From positions 48,886,046 to 48,950,045 of the forward strand of contig NC_088302.1 in NCBI RefSeq assembly GCF_032854445.1: a stretch of DNA of 64,000 nucleotides, written 5' to 3'. Of the stretch, positions 44,492-56,514 are shown one piece after another. The number at the start of each line of letters is the position of its first letter. Positions within the stretch are counted from its first letter, which is position 1. The DNA is from Liolophura sinensis. Lineage: Eukaryota; Mollusca; Polyplacophora; Chitonida; Chitonidae. The translations under genes were made by a program, and so were the position numbers. The notes under the pieces are model-generated. The model worked only from the letters and a program-made list of their open reading frames with translations. It did no database searches and had not been told where the DNA came from.

Positions 44492-45667
44492 CACTGTGAA
44501 GTCAAAATGATCAGGCGTATATTGGAGATACCGCCTTACCAAGGCCGGTAGACTTAAGCCCTTATGACACATATTGCGAATTTAAGTGTTTTATTTAACT
44601 CTGTAAAGACCACAGGGGTTGACTGCCCTTATAAGAATTACATGTATTTGAACGGTTTTATTAAGTGTTATTATTTCAACACTCTTCCAATTGCATTAAA
44701 AGTGGTAAATTTGTTAAAATTCTTTGTTTTACGGAGCTGATTAACTAACTGTTAATAAAACTGGAATGTGATCACCTTGGAGAGTTTCGATACACTGACA
44801 TTTAATAAAAGTTGTCATGTAGCTCTTATAAATTACAATAACTCTACGTGATCTTTAGTATATCACTTTAGCTTTAAGAGTGAACCTGTGGATGGTCTCC
44901 CTATAAACATAAAAATGATTCCAAAATCAGATAAAATGCATGGCAGCTTCTTTGCAAATATGGTCTTAATAATTTTATACTCAATTTTTTCTTTCAGGAG
45001 GAAAAGGTATTTGCTAGCGGAAAAGACGAAATTCTAGTGCAAATATATTTATGAAACAAATGTTACATCCTCATTTATGACATTATTTTGCAAATCTATG
45101 CGTCGAAACAGGCATTCCTATACCAGCCGTCAACCAAAAAGGACGTTCCGGGTCAATATTGCAAGGTCAATTCCCAAAACGACGAGACAGTACATGAAGT
45201 ACGAAAATAGAACGGAATTATACAAACAGAAGCAGTCAACAGTTTTCAGTGATGCAGAAAAGACTTCTGGTGTGTTCTAGACGACTGAGTGAAATCAGCA
45301 TTCAAATTTTGTACCATACTAAAATATCAGTTTTCGTGGTCCCAAATACTAGTACCCACCGTACAAAATTACTTTCAAGTGTGTGTTTGACTATTGAAGA
45401 CGCTTACAACATTTAAATGTGAATTTTATGAATTTTTATGTTCTCTCTCAACAGGCTCATGGTCAATAAATCCTCTGTCGGCACAGGCTTTAAGGTTTTT
45501 GATACTTACCGGTCGTTTACTCTGCGCACCACAGTTTCCATAGCCCATACACTTGACTCAAGTCCTATAAGTTTAAAATTGTAGAGTACAACACTCCAAC
45601 ACTCACCTTCTTCCACTCACTCCCAGTAAAAATCATTCCACAAAATACAATGAATCGCAGTTTCCCT
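44492..45667. other. Gene-free stretch
   Basis: A 67-codon basic frame at 45077-45280 has no recognisable domain. No repeats named. Confidence 0.4.
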
Positions 45668-45948
45668 AACCAACTGATTAGCATCCTAACGCAGTATAAT
45701 GACCAATGGGCCTTTCACCAATTCTATCGCTGCGAGTTCACGTCCTGCTTTTCCTGGCTTCCGCCCCACAGGCCCAGTTATACGGGCGAAGGAATGCAAG
45801 CAATGGATGGATTGTCGTGGGTTTCCCCCCAGGTTATGTCCGTGTTCTTCTGTCCACAATAACCGCTGTTGTCATACGACTGAGGGTAGCGTGGAAAATA
45901 CCAATCAAATAAATAAATAAATAAATAATTAAATCAATAAATAAATTT
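45668..45948 (+). mobile_element. Old, degenerate SINE copy
   Basis: Traces of the family order remain: CAGTATAATGACCAATGGGC, CTTTCACCAATTCTATCGCT, GTCGTGGGTTTCCCCCCAGG and ACCAATCAAATAAATAAATA. The tail has expanded. Confidence 0.75.
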
Positions 45949-46144
45949 AGAATATTACAATTTATGTTTTTTTATTAAAAAATACAAATCTGTTTCTCTT
46001 GATACTATGAAAGCACTGAATATACTCGTTGACCAAAAATATTTTCATTTGATTTCACGAAGATACATACATATTCTCTCAGCTCCTCATTGGCAGCAAC
46101 GCAGAAGGAGCAGTCGTTTCCATTGAAAGCAACAGAAAACACTA

Positions 46145-46150
46145 TTTATT
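46145..46150 (-). terminator. Poly(A) signal AATAAA, amine oxidase gene 4
   Basis: The forward strand reads TTTATT, which is AATAAA on the gene strand, 101-106 bases beyond the stop codon. This is the expected spacing for a short 3' untranslated region with cleavage near 46125. Confidence 0.55.
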
Positions 46151-46250
46151 AAGACATGATAAAACACGATATCGCTAATTCATCTGTCGATATCGATATA
46201 ATATATCGCTAAATGTCAGGAAACAAAAGTGAGGTAAACTCATAAGGCTG

Positions 46251-46559
46251 TTATCCGGATGTCGAAAACACCAAATCGGGATCTTCTGCCACTTGTTGAT
46301 CAAATGTGGATTTTTGCGGAACACACTGAGGCTCTCCACCATATCCATAACGGTTAATGTCCACTGTAGGCGCTGAGTTGTCAGAGGCATGTTTCAGCTC
46401 CATGTAGATGGCGTTCTTAGAGCCTGATGACGGGTCCTCCGTGAAGTAGTTGTATGGGAGCAGGAAGAACTGTAGTTGTCCTCCCGGTGTCGGTGTAACT
46501 GGCAGATCCTCGGTATGAGGGATGTGATGAACGCCCATTGTGATCCAAGCCACAAGATC
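46251..46559 (-). CDS. Terminal coding exon of copper amine oxidase gene 4
   Basis: It encodes residues 696-797, beginning DLVAWITMGVHHIPHTEDLP; H707 is the third copper ligand. The PYNYFTEDPSSGSKNA stretch and the GYGGEP turn are nearly the same as in gene 3. The end is DPDLVFSTSG and a stop, two residues longer than gene 3. Confidence 0.94.
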   Translation of the reverse strand, partial: DLVAWITMGVHHIPHTEDLPVTPTPGGQLQFFLLPYNYFTEDPSSGSKNAIYMELKHASDNSAPTVDINRYGYGGEPQCVPQKSTFDQQVAEDPDLVFSTSG

Positions 46560-49417
46560 CTGCAACAAATACAGAATGTAACTTGTCAATTTCAAGCACA
46601 TGTTCTTGACGTCACTATTGAAAACTGTCACAGCTACAGGTGATCAAAACCACGCCCCTAGCCACACCTACACAAGCCCAATTACTACGCCATTGTGCCG
46701 CGCTGGTATGACCTCGGCCGGGGAAATTAACAACAAACAAATAAAAGACAAGTATCTATGTAAAGCGTGTTAAAATCAAGAATATAATCGACGAATGTCA
46801 ACCTATGCGATACACAATACCCAACTTCAATGCAAGAGCTTTCATTTAACTGATGTAAGGGTGCTGAAAGCCATGGTCAATATTTACCTTGCGCATGGGT
46901 GTACTGTGTATGGCTTGAGAAAACTTGAGTGCCCCAAGAAAACCATCGACCTTCAAGATTCACATTATAAGCCCTAACCTGAGATGGATTCGAACATGCA
47001 AACTTTATTTATGAAGGGCCTAGAAATTTCAACAGGAAGTGCTTCAGCATCTAATTCAGCAAGGCCATTGCATACAATACCTTAGGTAAATTGACAACAG
47101 GCCATATTTCACCGGCTAACGTGCCAACTATCGCATCAGGTAAAATGGAATAAATGCAATGTTCAAAAGTTCCACACGTAAAAGTGAACGCTCAAATTTT
47201 GAAGCTTAAATGTAGAGTCCTCTAAACTTGTTGTTTCAAGCCATATAGGAACTGGGTGCTGTGGTTGAAAACATTATTCCACGTTCTATAAAAGCATCAA
47301 TTATAATGATAATTGGAAATTAGGATACACACCTGGTCGACAATGCTCTCGTCGTTATCAATAAAACTTTGAAATCTATTCACAGGCTGAAAAGCATCCC
47401 ACATGGCGTAGAGAGAACTGCTTTGCTTCTCTGTGTCTTTGTACTTGGTAACCGCCATCTGGTATCTGGACCAGGTAATGGAGTTTTCGTGTCCGCTGTT
47501 TTCAGGCAAGGTTTGCTTCGACATACCATTAATCACCACCCTGTACGACCGTGGGACGCCGTGTTTGGTTGTAAATTGATCATTGTTAAACAGCAAATAT
47601 TTTGGTTGATCAAAATTAAACTTATAACTGGCCGCCTTTTCTGTACGTCTTGGATTGCTTTGAAAATATATCTGGTTGTAGGTCTGTGCAGAACTTAGTT
47701 CTGAATACATCTGGTTTGGAGCCGCTTCCACTTTCAAATCAAGAGTTTCGAATCGGTTTGACGTCCCCAATATATCAACGTCTACCTTAAAGTTAAACAT
47801 GTGATGATGGACATTGCCAAGAATGTTGTCGTGAATTTGGAAGCCATACTTTTTTTCCGAAGGAGAAAATACACTGGGTAAGATGTAACCTGTGGAGATG
47901 GCTTTAACTTCAATAGCTCCATTCTGGTGAAAAATAAAGTCAAAGATATAGTCGTAGTTTGCAGCAGTTAGAATAGTTCTAAGAATGAGCACATCGTCCA
48001 TCATGCCTCCATAGAACCATCCAGCGTGTTTGCCGTAGGAGTGATGCCTCCTCAGTGGGACTCCTGTGGCTTGTTCAAATATACACAAGGAGTTCTCATA
48101 AACGACTGGTTCAGACGATGCCTCCAATACGTGGCGGGAAGGCAGAAATGTCGAGTGATCCGGACAATCCGAGCCTGGGATAAGAGCTTTTGACAAGGAG
48201 CCGATCAAAGAAATGCTGTCCACAAAGTCGGCAAATCTGTGTGACGGATTATTCGCCGAGTAGAACACGACTATTTCCTGCAGACTAATTTCGTATGCAA
48301 TTCTTTCTCCACGATATCTGACATTAAACAACATCGGGCCTGTACTTAGAGCCATCCGGTAGTCAAACGCCCAGCCCATATACTCCACGTGCTGCCCTTT
48401 GATTGTGTAACGCTTTCCGTCAGGCTCAACCTGAACTGGACTCCGCAAAGGTTTACTGGGAAAGGGTTCTCCGCGCTGATTTAAAGTCGAAAATGTACTT
48501 TCATCTACTTGGGGAAATTTCATAACAATTTTTTCCACTTTATTGTTCTCATAAGCACTGACAAGGTCGTCCATGCTGTTGAACAACTGCTGATTGTACC
48601 ATACTTTTGTTATTTTGAATTTTGACGGGTCCGTACCGTCTAGATTGACCAAAACCTTAAAGTCCAACGGATGCAAAGCGTAGTACTTTACATCATGATT
48701 AATCCAAAACCACATGTTGCGTGTCAATTTGCCGTAGTTCGAGGTGGAGACAGGAGTTATGTAAAAAGTCAAGCATTTTGTGCCGCAATCGATGAAACTG
48801 GCGTCAAAACTCTCCAATAAAATTCTTCTACCTTTTTGCTCAATTTCTGCGAAAAATATATACCGACCAAGTCCTTCGTATTCCTTCAACGTAAATGGTC
48901 TGTATGTGAAAGGTACTGAATCTTTGCCATTCCTGTAGATGATCGTATGAAAGGTTGGATTGGGCAGAGGACCCACTTCGTATTCCTCGACCCTGGGCAC
49001 ATCCAAATCTCCCCGAAATATCACTACCTTGGCACGGCGTTCCGGAGCATCAGCTTGGTTATCCAGATGATTCAACACGGCTGTTTTGTTCGGGACATTC
49101 AACTCAATTAAGTAAATGTAACTACTACTTAGTGTCGCATCTGACAGCTTCACCACGTTCAAGTCGGTTTGTTGGTAGAGATAGGCAACGACAGAGCGCA
49201 GTTCTACCGTTGTTAGGTCTGAAAACACGCTCGGATTGTCCTGCTCGCTGATGTCTATATTTTCATCACCAGAAGCACACAATTTCTCCTCAAGTTCCTT
49301 GTTTTTAAGGACCACAACAACAGCTAAAGCTACCGCTAAACCAACGACCAAAAGTCCACAAACGACACCACACTCCTTCCAGCGGCCTTTCTGGCGTGGT
49401 GGATATTCATTCACCAT
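46251..49417 (-). CDS. Copper amine oxidase gene 4; CDS complement(join(46251..46559,47333..49417)), 797 aa
   Basis: Predicted active type II membrane primary amine oxidase and close paralogue of gene 3. The two share the WKECG motif before the membrane segment (about 16-37), the stalk ELEEK and the DENIDISEQDNP opening of N2. N3 spans about 172-305; the catalytic domain follows from about 325. Catalytic base D400 (FVDS), cofactor tyrosine Y488 (TAANYD), copper ligands H537, H539 and H707 (last exon), and the RRHHS motif are all present. The donor is CAG|GTGTGT, a weaker match to consensus than in the sister genes; the acceptor is GTTGCAG|GATC, phase 0, with a 773-base intron. The start is the only Met of the exon that fits the paralogues: an acceptor (GATTACAG) ends 12 bases upstream, implying a separate 5' non-coding exon. 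An AATAAA about 100 bases after the stop fits the end of the transcript. Confidence 0.95.
46560..47332 (-). other. Intron of amine oxidase gene 4
   Basis: Bounded by GTGTGT and GCAG on the reverse strand. It contains a fragment (about 47090-47135) related to the end of the ~510-bp dispersed repeat seen at 15361-15872. I see no gene in it. Confidence 0.8.
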
Positions 49418-49429
49418 TGTCGTTGATCT

Positions 49430-50567
49430 CTGTAATCAAATGAGACACACGAAGGATTAACAGTTAGCAGTTAAGATATTTTCTCAGGGACTGTTGTGCA
49501 TCCGCAGTTAGAAACTAAATTGAACGCGCAAGGCGTTCTGGCCATTGCATGCACTGTTAGTACAGTGCATTGCAATGTTAGTACAGTTCAACGTAGGATT
49601 AACGAAATTAATGTAACAACCCACAGCCTATTGTTGTCAAGGGGAAAAGCGGGGAAAGATGATCCTTGGAGATAATAGGGCGTCAATCTCGTGGGCATGC
49701 AAGCCTAGTAACCAGCCATCAGCCTACTCTCCTAAGACAGAGGCCCTTAACAGTCGATCTACACATACGTGCCCTCTGTTGTAAAAACAAATATCAGATA
49801 CGGTTACCTAGAGACAGCTAATTAACATATCCCGGGAGAACCAGTGGAAAGGAGCGCACTATCTGTCGCAGGCGCCTAAATCATCATTACAATTAATCTA
49901 AAGATGAGCTGGTAGTTTCCTGCTACATCTAATCTTTAGAAATAAAATCCATTGTGGAGTGTTCTAAAAGACTTGATCAACAGTTAAGTCCCTTATTCAA
50001 GGACTGATTGACCGATGAACTGCTTGAACATGAAAACTGACAGTTGACTCTGGATGGTACATCTGACCTGTCTCTGTTCCTTAACTGCAGAACTCTGGTC
50101 TACATAAGTTATAGAATCACGAAACAATCTTAGACTTAAGTCAAACATTAAATCATTAAGTTTGGTTTATTTATTTATTTTCTTTTATTTTGGCTACATT
50201 AGCTGAAATTTATATTATTGTAACTGGCCCTGGATTTACGTTGTAAAGCAAGATTTTCACCTAGTTACATAAAAAAAAATAAAATTTTAAAGTCATTTGA
50301 AATTTTGACCTAAGGTCTATGAACATCGTTTCGTCATCCCGGAGCCAGGGGCCATATATATCAAACGCCTTAAGACTTAAGTAAAAAATTCAAATACAGC
50401 TACAATTAAAATATTTTGCCGTTGGCAGTTTAAAATTGTACACTGATTCTTTACTACGGAACAATGTACCAACCATAATTTCAGCTCTTTCCTGTTCTCA
50501 TTTTGGCTTTGTAAGCCATTACAATTTATAACTTGTAGGGAGTATTGGACATAACATAACCAGCCCT
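49430..50567. other. Upstream region of amine oxidase gene 4
   Basis: It begins with the gene 4 acceptor (GATTACAG on the gene strand). No upstream exon or TATA box could be placed with confidence and no array is present. Confidence 0.45.
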
Positions 50568-51720
50568 AAAGTTCGCCGGTTATAACCGTTACAGTACAAG
50601 TACCAGACGCCCTAAAATTCGGATTAATCAACAGTATTTTGTCTCCCCTGTACACATGGCGCCAATTTTCATTGTCTCCCACTTGTCTCGGTGTCAAAAA
50701 TGCCTTCCAAAAAATGGAGATTGTTTCATAGACAACCGATCATGCAGGTACGTTATTGGGTATCAAAAAACTTTTAGGGCAAGTCACGGACGCCTTGGAA
50801 TGGGGATTAATGTATTTTGTTTCTTCTTTAAGTTTAGTGCCATCTGAAACCGTTTGCAACTTGCCACGGTGTTCAAAAATACCTTCTGAAAAATTGGTAG
50901 TTTTTCTAAGTTAACCGACCATACAGGTACATTCGTGGTGGCAAAAAACGTATCGTCTTAGTCGTAGATGCGCACGAATGGGGATTAATCGACACCATTC
51001 TTCACGTCTTTAATTGTTATGATATTTTAGACCGTCTGCGACTTGCCACGGGGTCAACCAGGAATTCGAAGTAATGGGCACTTTTTGAAAGATAAGCAAC
51101 CCTTAATGTATATTTTGTGGGATAGAAAGCATATAGTGCAAGTCCCAGACGCTTTGTCTTAATTTATCATGAAAATTAGTGCCATTTTAGACGGTCTGCA
51201 ACTTGCCACGGTGTCTAAAATGCCATCTGCAAAGTGGGTATTCTATGCAAGATAACGAATATAATGATACATTCGTGGCGTCAGAAAACTGATAGTGCAA
51301 ATCGCTGTCGCGCTGAAATGTGAATCAATAGATAGTATTTTGTCTTATCTTTACATTTAAAGCCGTTTTGTACCGCCTGCAACTTGCCAGCGTGTCCAAA
51401 ATACCTTCTGGAAAATGGATATATTTTTTTAAGTTAACCGAGCATATGGGTATATTTGTGGGGTCAGAAAACTTATAGTGAAAGTCACAGACGCCCTAAA
51501 ATGGGAATTAATGGACAGTATTTTGTCATAATTAAATTTAGTGCCATTTTAGACCGTTTTCAACTTCCCACGGTGTTAAAAAAACCTTCTGAAAAATGGG
51601 TATTTTTTGTAAATTAACCGACCATATCGGTATACTCATGAGATCAGAAAACATTTAGAGAAGAGACCAAATACAGTCGATTAATCCCCATTTAAGAGCG
51701 TCTATGGCTTCTGCTAACTT
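50568..51720. repeat. ~180-bp degenerate tandem array, about 6 copies
   Basis: CAACTTGCCACGGTGTC-like words start at about 50683, 50861, 51043, 51203, 51384 and 51565. Each unit also has CAGACGCCCTAAAAT, GGATTAATCGACAGTATTTT and TAACCGACCATACAGGTA. The last piece, 51665-51715, carries CGATTAATCCCCATTTAAGA, the inverse of the unit. Confidence 0.88.
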
Positions 51721-52124
51721 TACCGCGCCAACGTAGTCCTACACTTAAAAGCCCAGTCGTATTGGGTGTTTGTGGGTGGTAGTCGGCTATTGAATGTCTT
51801 CACAGCGATTGTTAGAATACAAACAACTTTTCAAACTGCGATGAATCACCAGAATCGCGCTTTCACGAGAAACGTGATCTGACTGAGTCGCGTATGTTTA
51901 AATTACAACAGTAACGGGGTTGTTTGAATCGACACCGATTGTAGCTAAGTACTGATATACTTTTACATCTATACCACACAATGTATCTTTTAGTTCCCGA
52001 TATTATCTCACAAATGCTACAACGACTCTTTGCAGGATTATTACTTTCATTTCGAAATAGGCGGAGTGTTCAAATACTGTGTCTGGCGCGCCATTGTGAC
52101 ATTAAAAACTATCAAGCTGCGGTG
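51721..52124. other. Gene-free spacer between two arrays
   Basis: No gene or repeat recognised. Confidence 0.4.
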
Positions 52125-52765
52125 GAAATGGTGACTGTGCCCATCCAATGGAGACAGACATCTGCCTCAGGTGGTAATGGTATTATTTTGGGCTAGTGAT
52201 TATACCCACACAAGGCAGGCAGACCTCTGGCTCAGGTGGTAATGATGTTATTTTGGACTAGTGACTACACCCATTCAAGGCAGACAGACATCTAGCTCGG
52301 TTGGTAATGGTGTTATTTTAGGCTAGTGACTATACCCATCCAAGGCAGACAGACACCTGGCTCATGTGGTAATGGTGTTATTTTGGACCAGCGACTAGAC
52401 CCATCCAAGGCAGACAGACATCTGGCTCAGGTAGTATTGGTGTTATTTTGGACTAGTGAATATACCCACCCAAGACAGACAGACATCTGGCTAATGTGGT
52501 CACATTTGCTTTAGACCTGTGACTACACCCACCAAAGGCAGACATACGTCTAGCTGAGGTGTTAGTAGTTACATTTGCTTTAGACCAGTGAGACAGACAT
52601 CTAGCTCATGTGGTAATGGTGTTATTTTGGACTAGTGAATATACCCACCCTAGGAAGACAGACATCGGGGTGAGGTGGTATTTGTGTTATTTTGGACTAA
52701 TTCCTCCACCCACCCAAGCCAGACAGACGCCTAGCTGAGGTGGTAGTAGTTACATTTGATTGGAC
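52125..52765. repeat. 65-bp tandem array, about 10 copies
   Basis: CAAGGCAGACAGACATCTGG recurs near 52152, 52217 and 52282, a 65-base step, with CAGGTGGTAATGGTGTTATT and TTGGACTAGTGACTA in each unit. Later units are irregular (TAGTAGTTACATTTGCTTTA variant). Confidence 0.92.
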
Positions 52766-53640
52766 CAGCACTGAGGTAGCAAGGCGAGGTAACGAGGTAA
52801 TGAGGTAGCAATGTGAAGGGAGACAGCGAACTAGTGACATAATCTCGCTACGTCCTTACCCATGACCTCGCTGCCTGGCGAGGGAGCGAGGCCGAGATGC
52901 CGCGAGATAGCAAAGTAACGAGGCAGCGAGGTAGCGAAGTGGGGAGCAGTTAGTGTAATCACTTTAGTGTCAGATTTAGGCATACACCGTACGTAAGTTG
53001 GGTTCTTGAGATGGGTTCTTGCACCCGTGTGCCTAATTAAGTATTATATCACTCAACACGACTACGTCACTAAAATTTCAGCGACCGAGAGGGTTAGCGC
53101 TCCAATGCGGCGTAATAACCCAAGTGCCTCTCTCCAATGCGGTCTCCGTGAATTCAGACCAGCTCTGAATCCTGTCACCAACCAGTACTGAAATATGACG
53201 TTGTCAAGACTAATATGACGGACAACGATGGAAGGGAAAGCGATCACTATGTATACCCCAACAAAAATCCTGTCCCAGGGCCACAGAAGCACAGAAGCAC
53301 TGACCTAGCTGGGACTATTATGTAATAGATCCAGGGCCTGGCACTTAGAGTGTGTTGATTTCAACCGGGATCACATCCTGCCAGGTTTCTCAAGAAGCCA
53401 ACTTACACGCGGGGTATGTCTCAGCCTGACACTGAAGTGATTATAATAACTGCTCCCCGACTCTCTACCCTGCAAAGGCTGCGAGATTATGTTAATCTCG
53501 CTACCTCGATGTCTCGCATCGCTACCTCACTGCCTCATGGCTACCGCGCTACTTCGTTACCTCACTTCGCCACCTAGTTACAGCTGCCTACCGCTGTATT
53601 ACAAAGGTCGAGGTAGCAAGATGCTTTCTATCGGCTTCCA
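52766..53640. mobile_element. Second foldback element of GAGGTAGCGA words
   Basis: The left arm (52766-52945) is a run of GAGGTAGCAAGGCGAGGTAA-like words. The right arm (53505-53580) is the inverse, CTCGCTACCTCGATGTCTCG. The right end (ACAAAGGTCGAGGTAGCAAG, then ATGC, TTCTATCGGCTTCCATACC) matches the right end of the element at 38523-38778. The middle holds unrelated sequence with a SINE head. No left TATGGAAG end was found. Confidence 0.55.
53078..53178 (+). mobile_element. SINE head fragment
   Basis: GAGAGGGTTAGCGCTCCAAT, CGGCGTAATAACCCAAGTGC and TCTCCAATGCGGTCTCCGTG, then homology is lost. It lies between the arms of the foldback element. Confidence 0.75.
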
Positions 53641-55239
53641 TACCAGTATGTCATAAAACTAGGAGTGATTTCACACTAAATAGTCACAGAAAAAACATTA
53701 TATCAGATAAACTTGGTTGCTGCATTACGTTACACAAGATAACTCTTGTCTGAATGTTTCTAGCGAAGTTTTTAAGAGAAATAAAGTCTAATTTGTAATG
53801 GGTTTTGACCTGTGTGAAATTGATTTTATAACCAGCGGCAAAACAAAGGAAAAGATCACGTGGTCGGGTACAGGTAGAGCTTTTACACCTGGCCCCAGAT
53901 ACAGGCGGGGCAAGAACAGGTAGGTTGGATAAGCGAGTTTATTTGCCCTGAGCCACGTTACATGACACGTGTAGGCCTACTCTGCCCGGGCATCGCTTGT
54001 TCCGCTACTATAACAATGAGCCCCCTAGTAGCATTATGCAGAGCATTCACCAAGCAGCTGCATGCTCACTTAATGATTGTACAAATATGTCAACTTAACT
54101 TTTCGCTGGTATCATCGATCTAAGTTATATACTGTAGCTGTAGTCACAGGCGTAGTATCTTTTAGCTGGGACTAATCTCTTGTATTAGTTCCACCTTCTA
54201 GTGATCGCTGTCATCTTCAGCACAGATATATGTTTCCAACACTGAAAGAACGACATGAATACTGGATTTTGTGAGACTTCAGGTGTTTTAGCCCATCCAG
54301 CTGAGTGTAACGCCAGTCGGGAAAGTGAAGAGTTTACTTTTAGCAGCGAGACCAGTATTATTTGAAACATCGGAGCGAAGCGAATTTGAAAGTACAGCAT
54401 AGTACTCACAATGTTCAAGTGACGACCGTCTGCCGACGTCCTCTGCTTGAGGTAGTCTGTGTATGACTGGCCTGTGTAGACTATTAAAAATAGGTCAGCG
54501 TGTGTTTACAGCCACTCTACCGCGCTGTTACCTGTGGGGCTTGTCCACACATATCATCGAGTGGGTCAAGAAAAACATAGGTTGGTACGTTTACCTCCCT
54601 GGATAGTATTACATGCTGTTTATTTAAGCTTGTTATTTAACCATTAAACAAACAGGGATTTAAGCTTGTTTACTAGTTAGGTTTACTTTTATGTGAAATA
54701 TTGGAATTTTCTTCAGAGATAAAAGAGCTATTTTGCATTATTTATAGATATCGTCCTACTGAATTTCGCTAAAGCTACAATATCAATTAATTTGTTTTGG
54801 ATTCTAAAGATAAAAGTTAGATTACGTCTGAAATTAAAGGAGAAATAAAAAGGATTTATTTAATCGTTGGCCTCATCAAAAAACAGTAACCATTATTACT
54901 TTGTACAAATAAGAAAAGAATAAAGTCACTTCATCAATCACTTCAGACGGAAGAACGAACCTCAAATTGTAAGGTGTGAAATAAAGTTTGGTAGAAAATT
55001 GCAAAAAGACATGCTGTAACATAATTAAAATAAAACAGACGTTTTCCCACCTATTGTTACCCATGGTGGTTTTATTTACGATAAGCATACGCTCTGAGCG
55101 ATTATTTTATCAGTACCTTCGCCTTACACTCCTGATAATAGTATTTCTTTTTTTAAATCATTATTACCTCAGATGAAATATTGGAGGTTCCAGCCAATGT
55201 AGACATTGTAAAATATAAACGAAATCGTTAGGCCCAAGT
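53641..55239. other. Gene-free stretch
   Basis: No supportable gene. Small frames (54185-54418, 54876-55176) match nothing I know. Confidence 0.4.
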
Positions 55240-56060
55240 AATGTGAGTCCGAGAATTGTTTTTGAGACTAAATCCATAGTGGAGCCCAGACTTTCCCCGT
55301 TATTTAACATTTCTCCGATATTCTTGTTAAGCGGTGTTTGCAAAGTCTTTAAAAGGGCTGTTTTTAAACATGTTATTCGTCATTTCTGTGGTGACATGTC
55401 ACAATACCAAGACTATTTTCTTACTGGTGGGCTATTTTCGAGTGATTTGAAGATTACACGTCCTATGGGAACAATCTGAGTTGCGCGAGTTACGTGCTGG
55501 TATACCACAGGGTTTAGTCCTCGGTTCCCTGTTATTTTATTATATGCTATTATCAATAACGTATTAGCGATATTATCAATAACATACGTCTGTGTGCAGA
55601 GGACATGTGTCTTTACGAAATGTCCAGTCAGCTATTAAATATTATCTTCAACATGATGTTGTCGATTTCAACCCTGATGAGACAAAAGCTCTACTTGTGT
55701 CCAGACGCAGAGATCCTTCTAAATGTTTGGTCTAATTTGCCAACATATAAACATCTGAGTGTTGACGGCTCTTGGAGTGCCCACGATGAAAACTTTATGA
55801 CTGCTGCCGCTAAAACATCAGCAATATTTTTACACAATATTTTTCTAAAATACAAATTAGATCGTATAAGTATAGAAACTATGAATAAATCATTTATAAG
55901 ACAAAGCATGGAGTACACAGACGTTGTTTGAGGCAATTTGACAGAAAGTCAAGTCAACAGACTCGAACATATCCAGAAAGATTGTCTTAGGACAATATCA
56001 GGTGTTATGAGGAGTGCTTCGTCTGACCTACCATATTTATATTTTTCCAAAAATATATGA
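55240..56060 (+). pseudogene. Decayed non-LTR retrotransposon reverse transcriptase, copy A
   Basis: Frameshifted remnants in order: ISPIFLLSGVCKVFKRAVFK (the RPISLL...KVFE region), a GIPQG-like LVYHRV/GIPQGLVLG stretch near 55500, an LCAEDMCLY segment in the place of the polymerase FADD motif, TKALLVSRRR near 55690-55715, and VNRLEHIQKDCLRTISGVMR near 55960-56010. This matches the order of CR1/jockey-like LINE reverse transcriptases. It has stops and frameshifts and cannot be active. Confidence 0.7.
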
Positions 56061-56261
56061 AAACTCTATTCAAATTTATTTTACATTTATGTTAAACATA
56101 TTCTTTATGTAAATGAAAACATCTCAGATATATTTTCAGTGAATTCTGTTTAAATGTATTTGGATAAAAATATAATAATCATGTTTTTAAGGTATCGGTG
56201 AAATAGCTCTTTTTAAAACATAGTTTGACAGAATTTTAAAAAATATGTCATTGATATAATC

Positions 56262-56476
56262 GCGGTCGACTGGTAAAGAATGCTACCGCACCACGATCAA
56301 AGGAGGTTCTCACCAATGCTGTCTTTATGCGCTCAAGTTTTTCTCATGTTGACTTGCTCTCCAGTCTTACGTAGGAAGGTCTGCTGCAAACTTCGGATGG
56401 TCGTGGGTTTCCGTTTTCCTCTCAACATAATACTGGCTTCCGTCGTATTTATAGGTTAAATATCCCGGAGAAACGA
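56262..56476 (+). mobile_element. Degenerate SINE between two LINE relics
   Basis: GTTCTCACCAATGCTGTCTT, CTTACGTAGGAAGGTCTGCT, GGATGGTCGTGGGTTTCCG and CTTCCGTCGTATTTATAGGT; no clean tail. Confidence 0.75.
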
Positions 56477-56514
56477 TACGACTAATATTCCTAAACAACG
56501 GAAAATAACAATGT

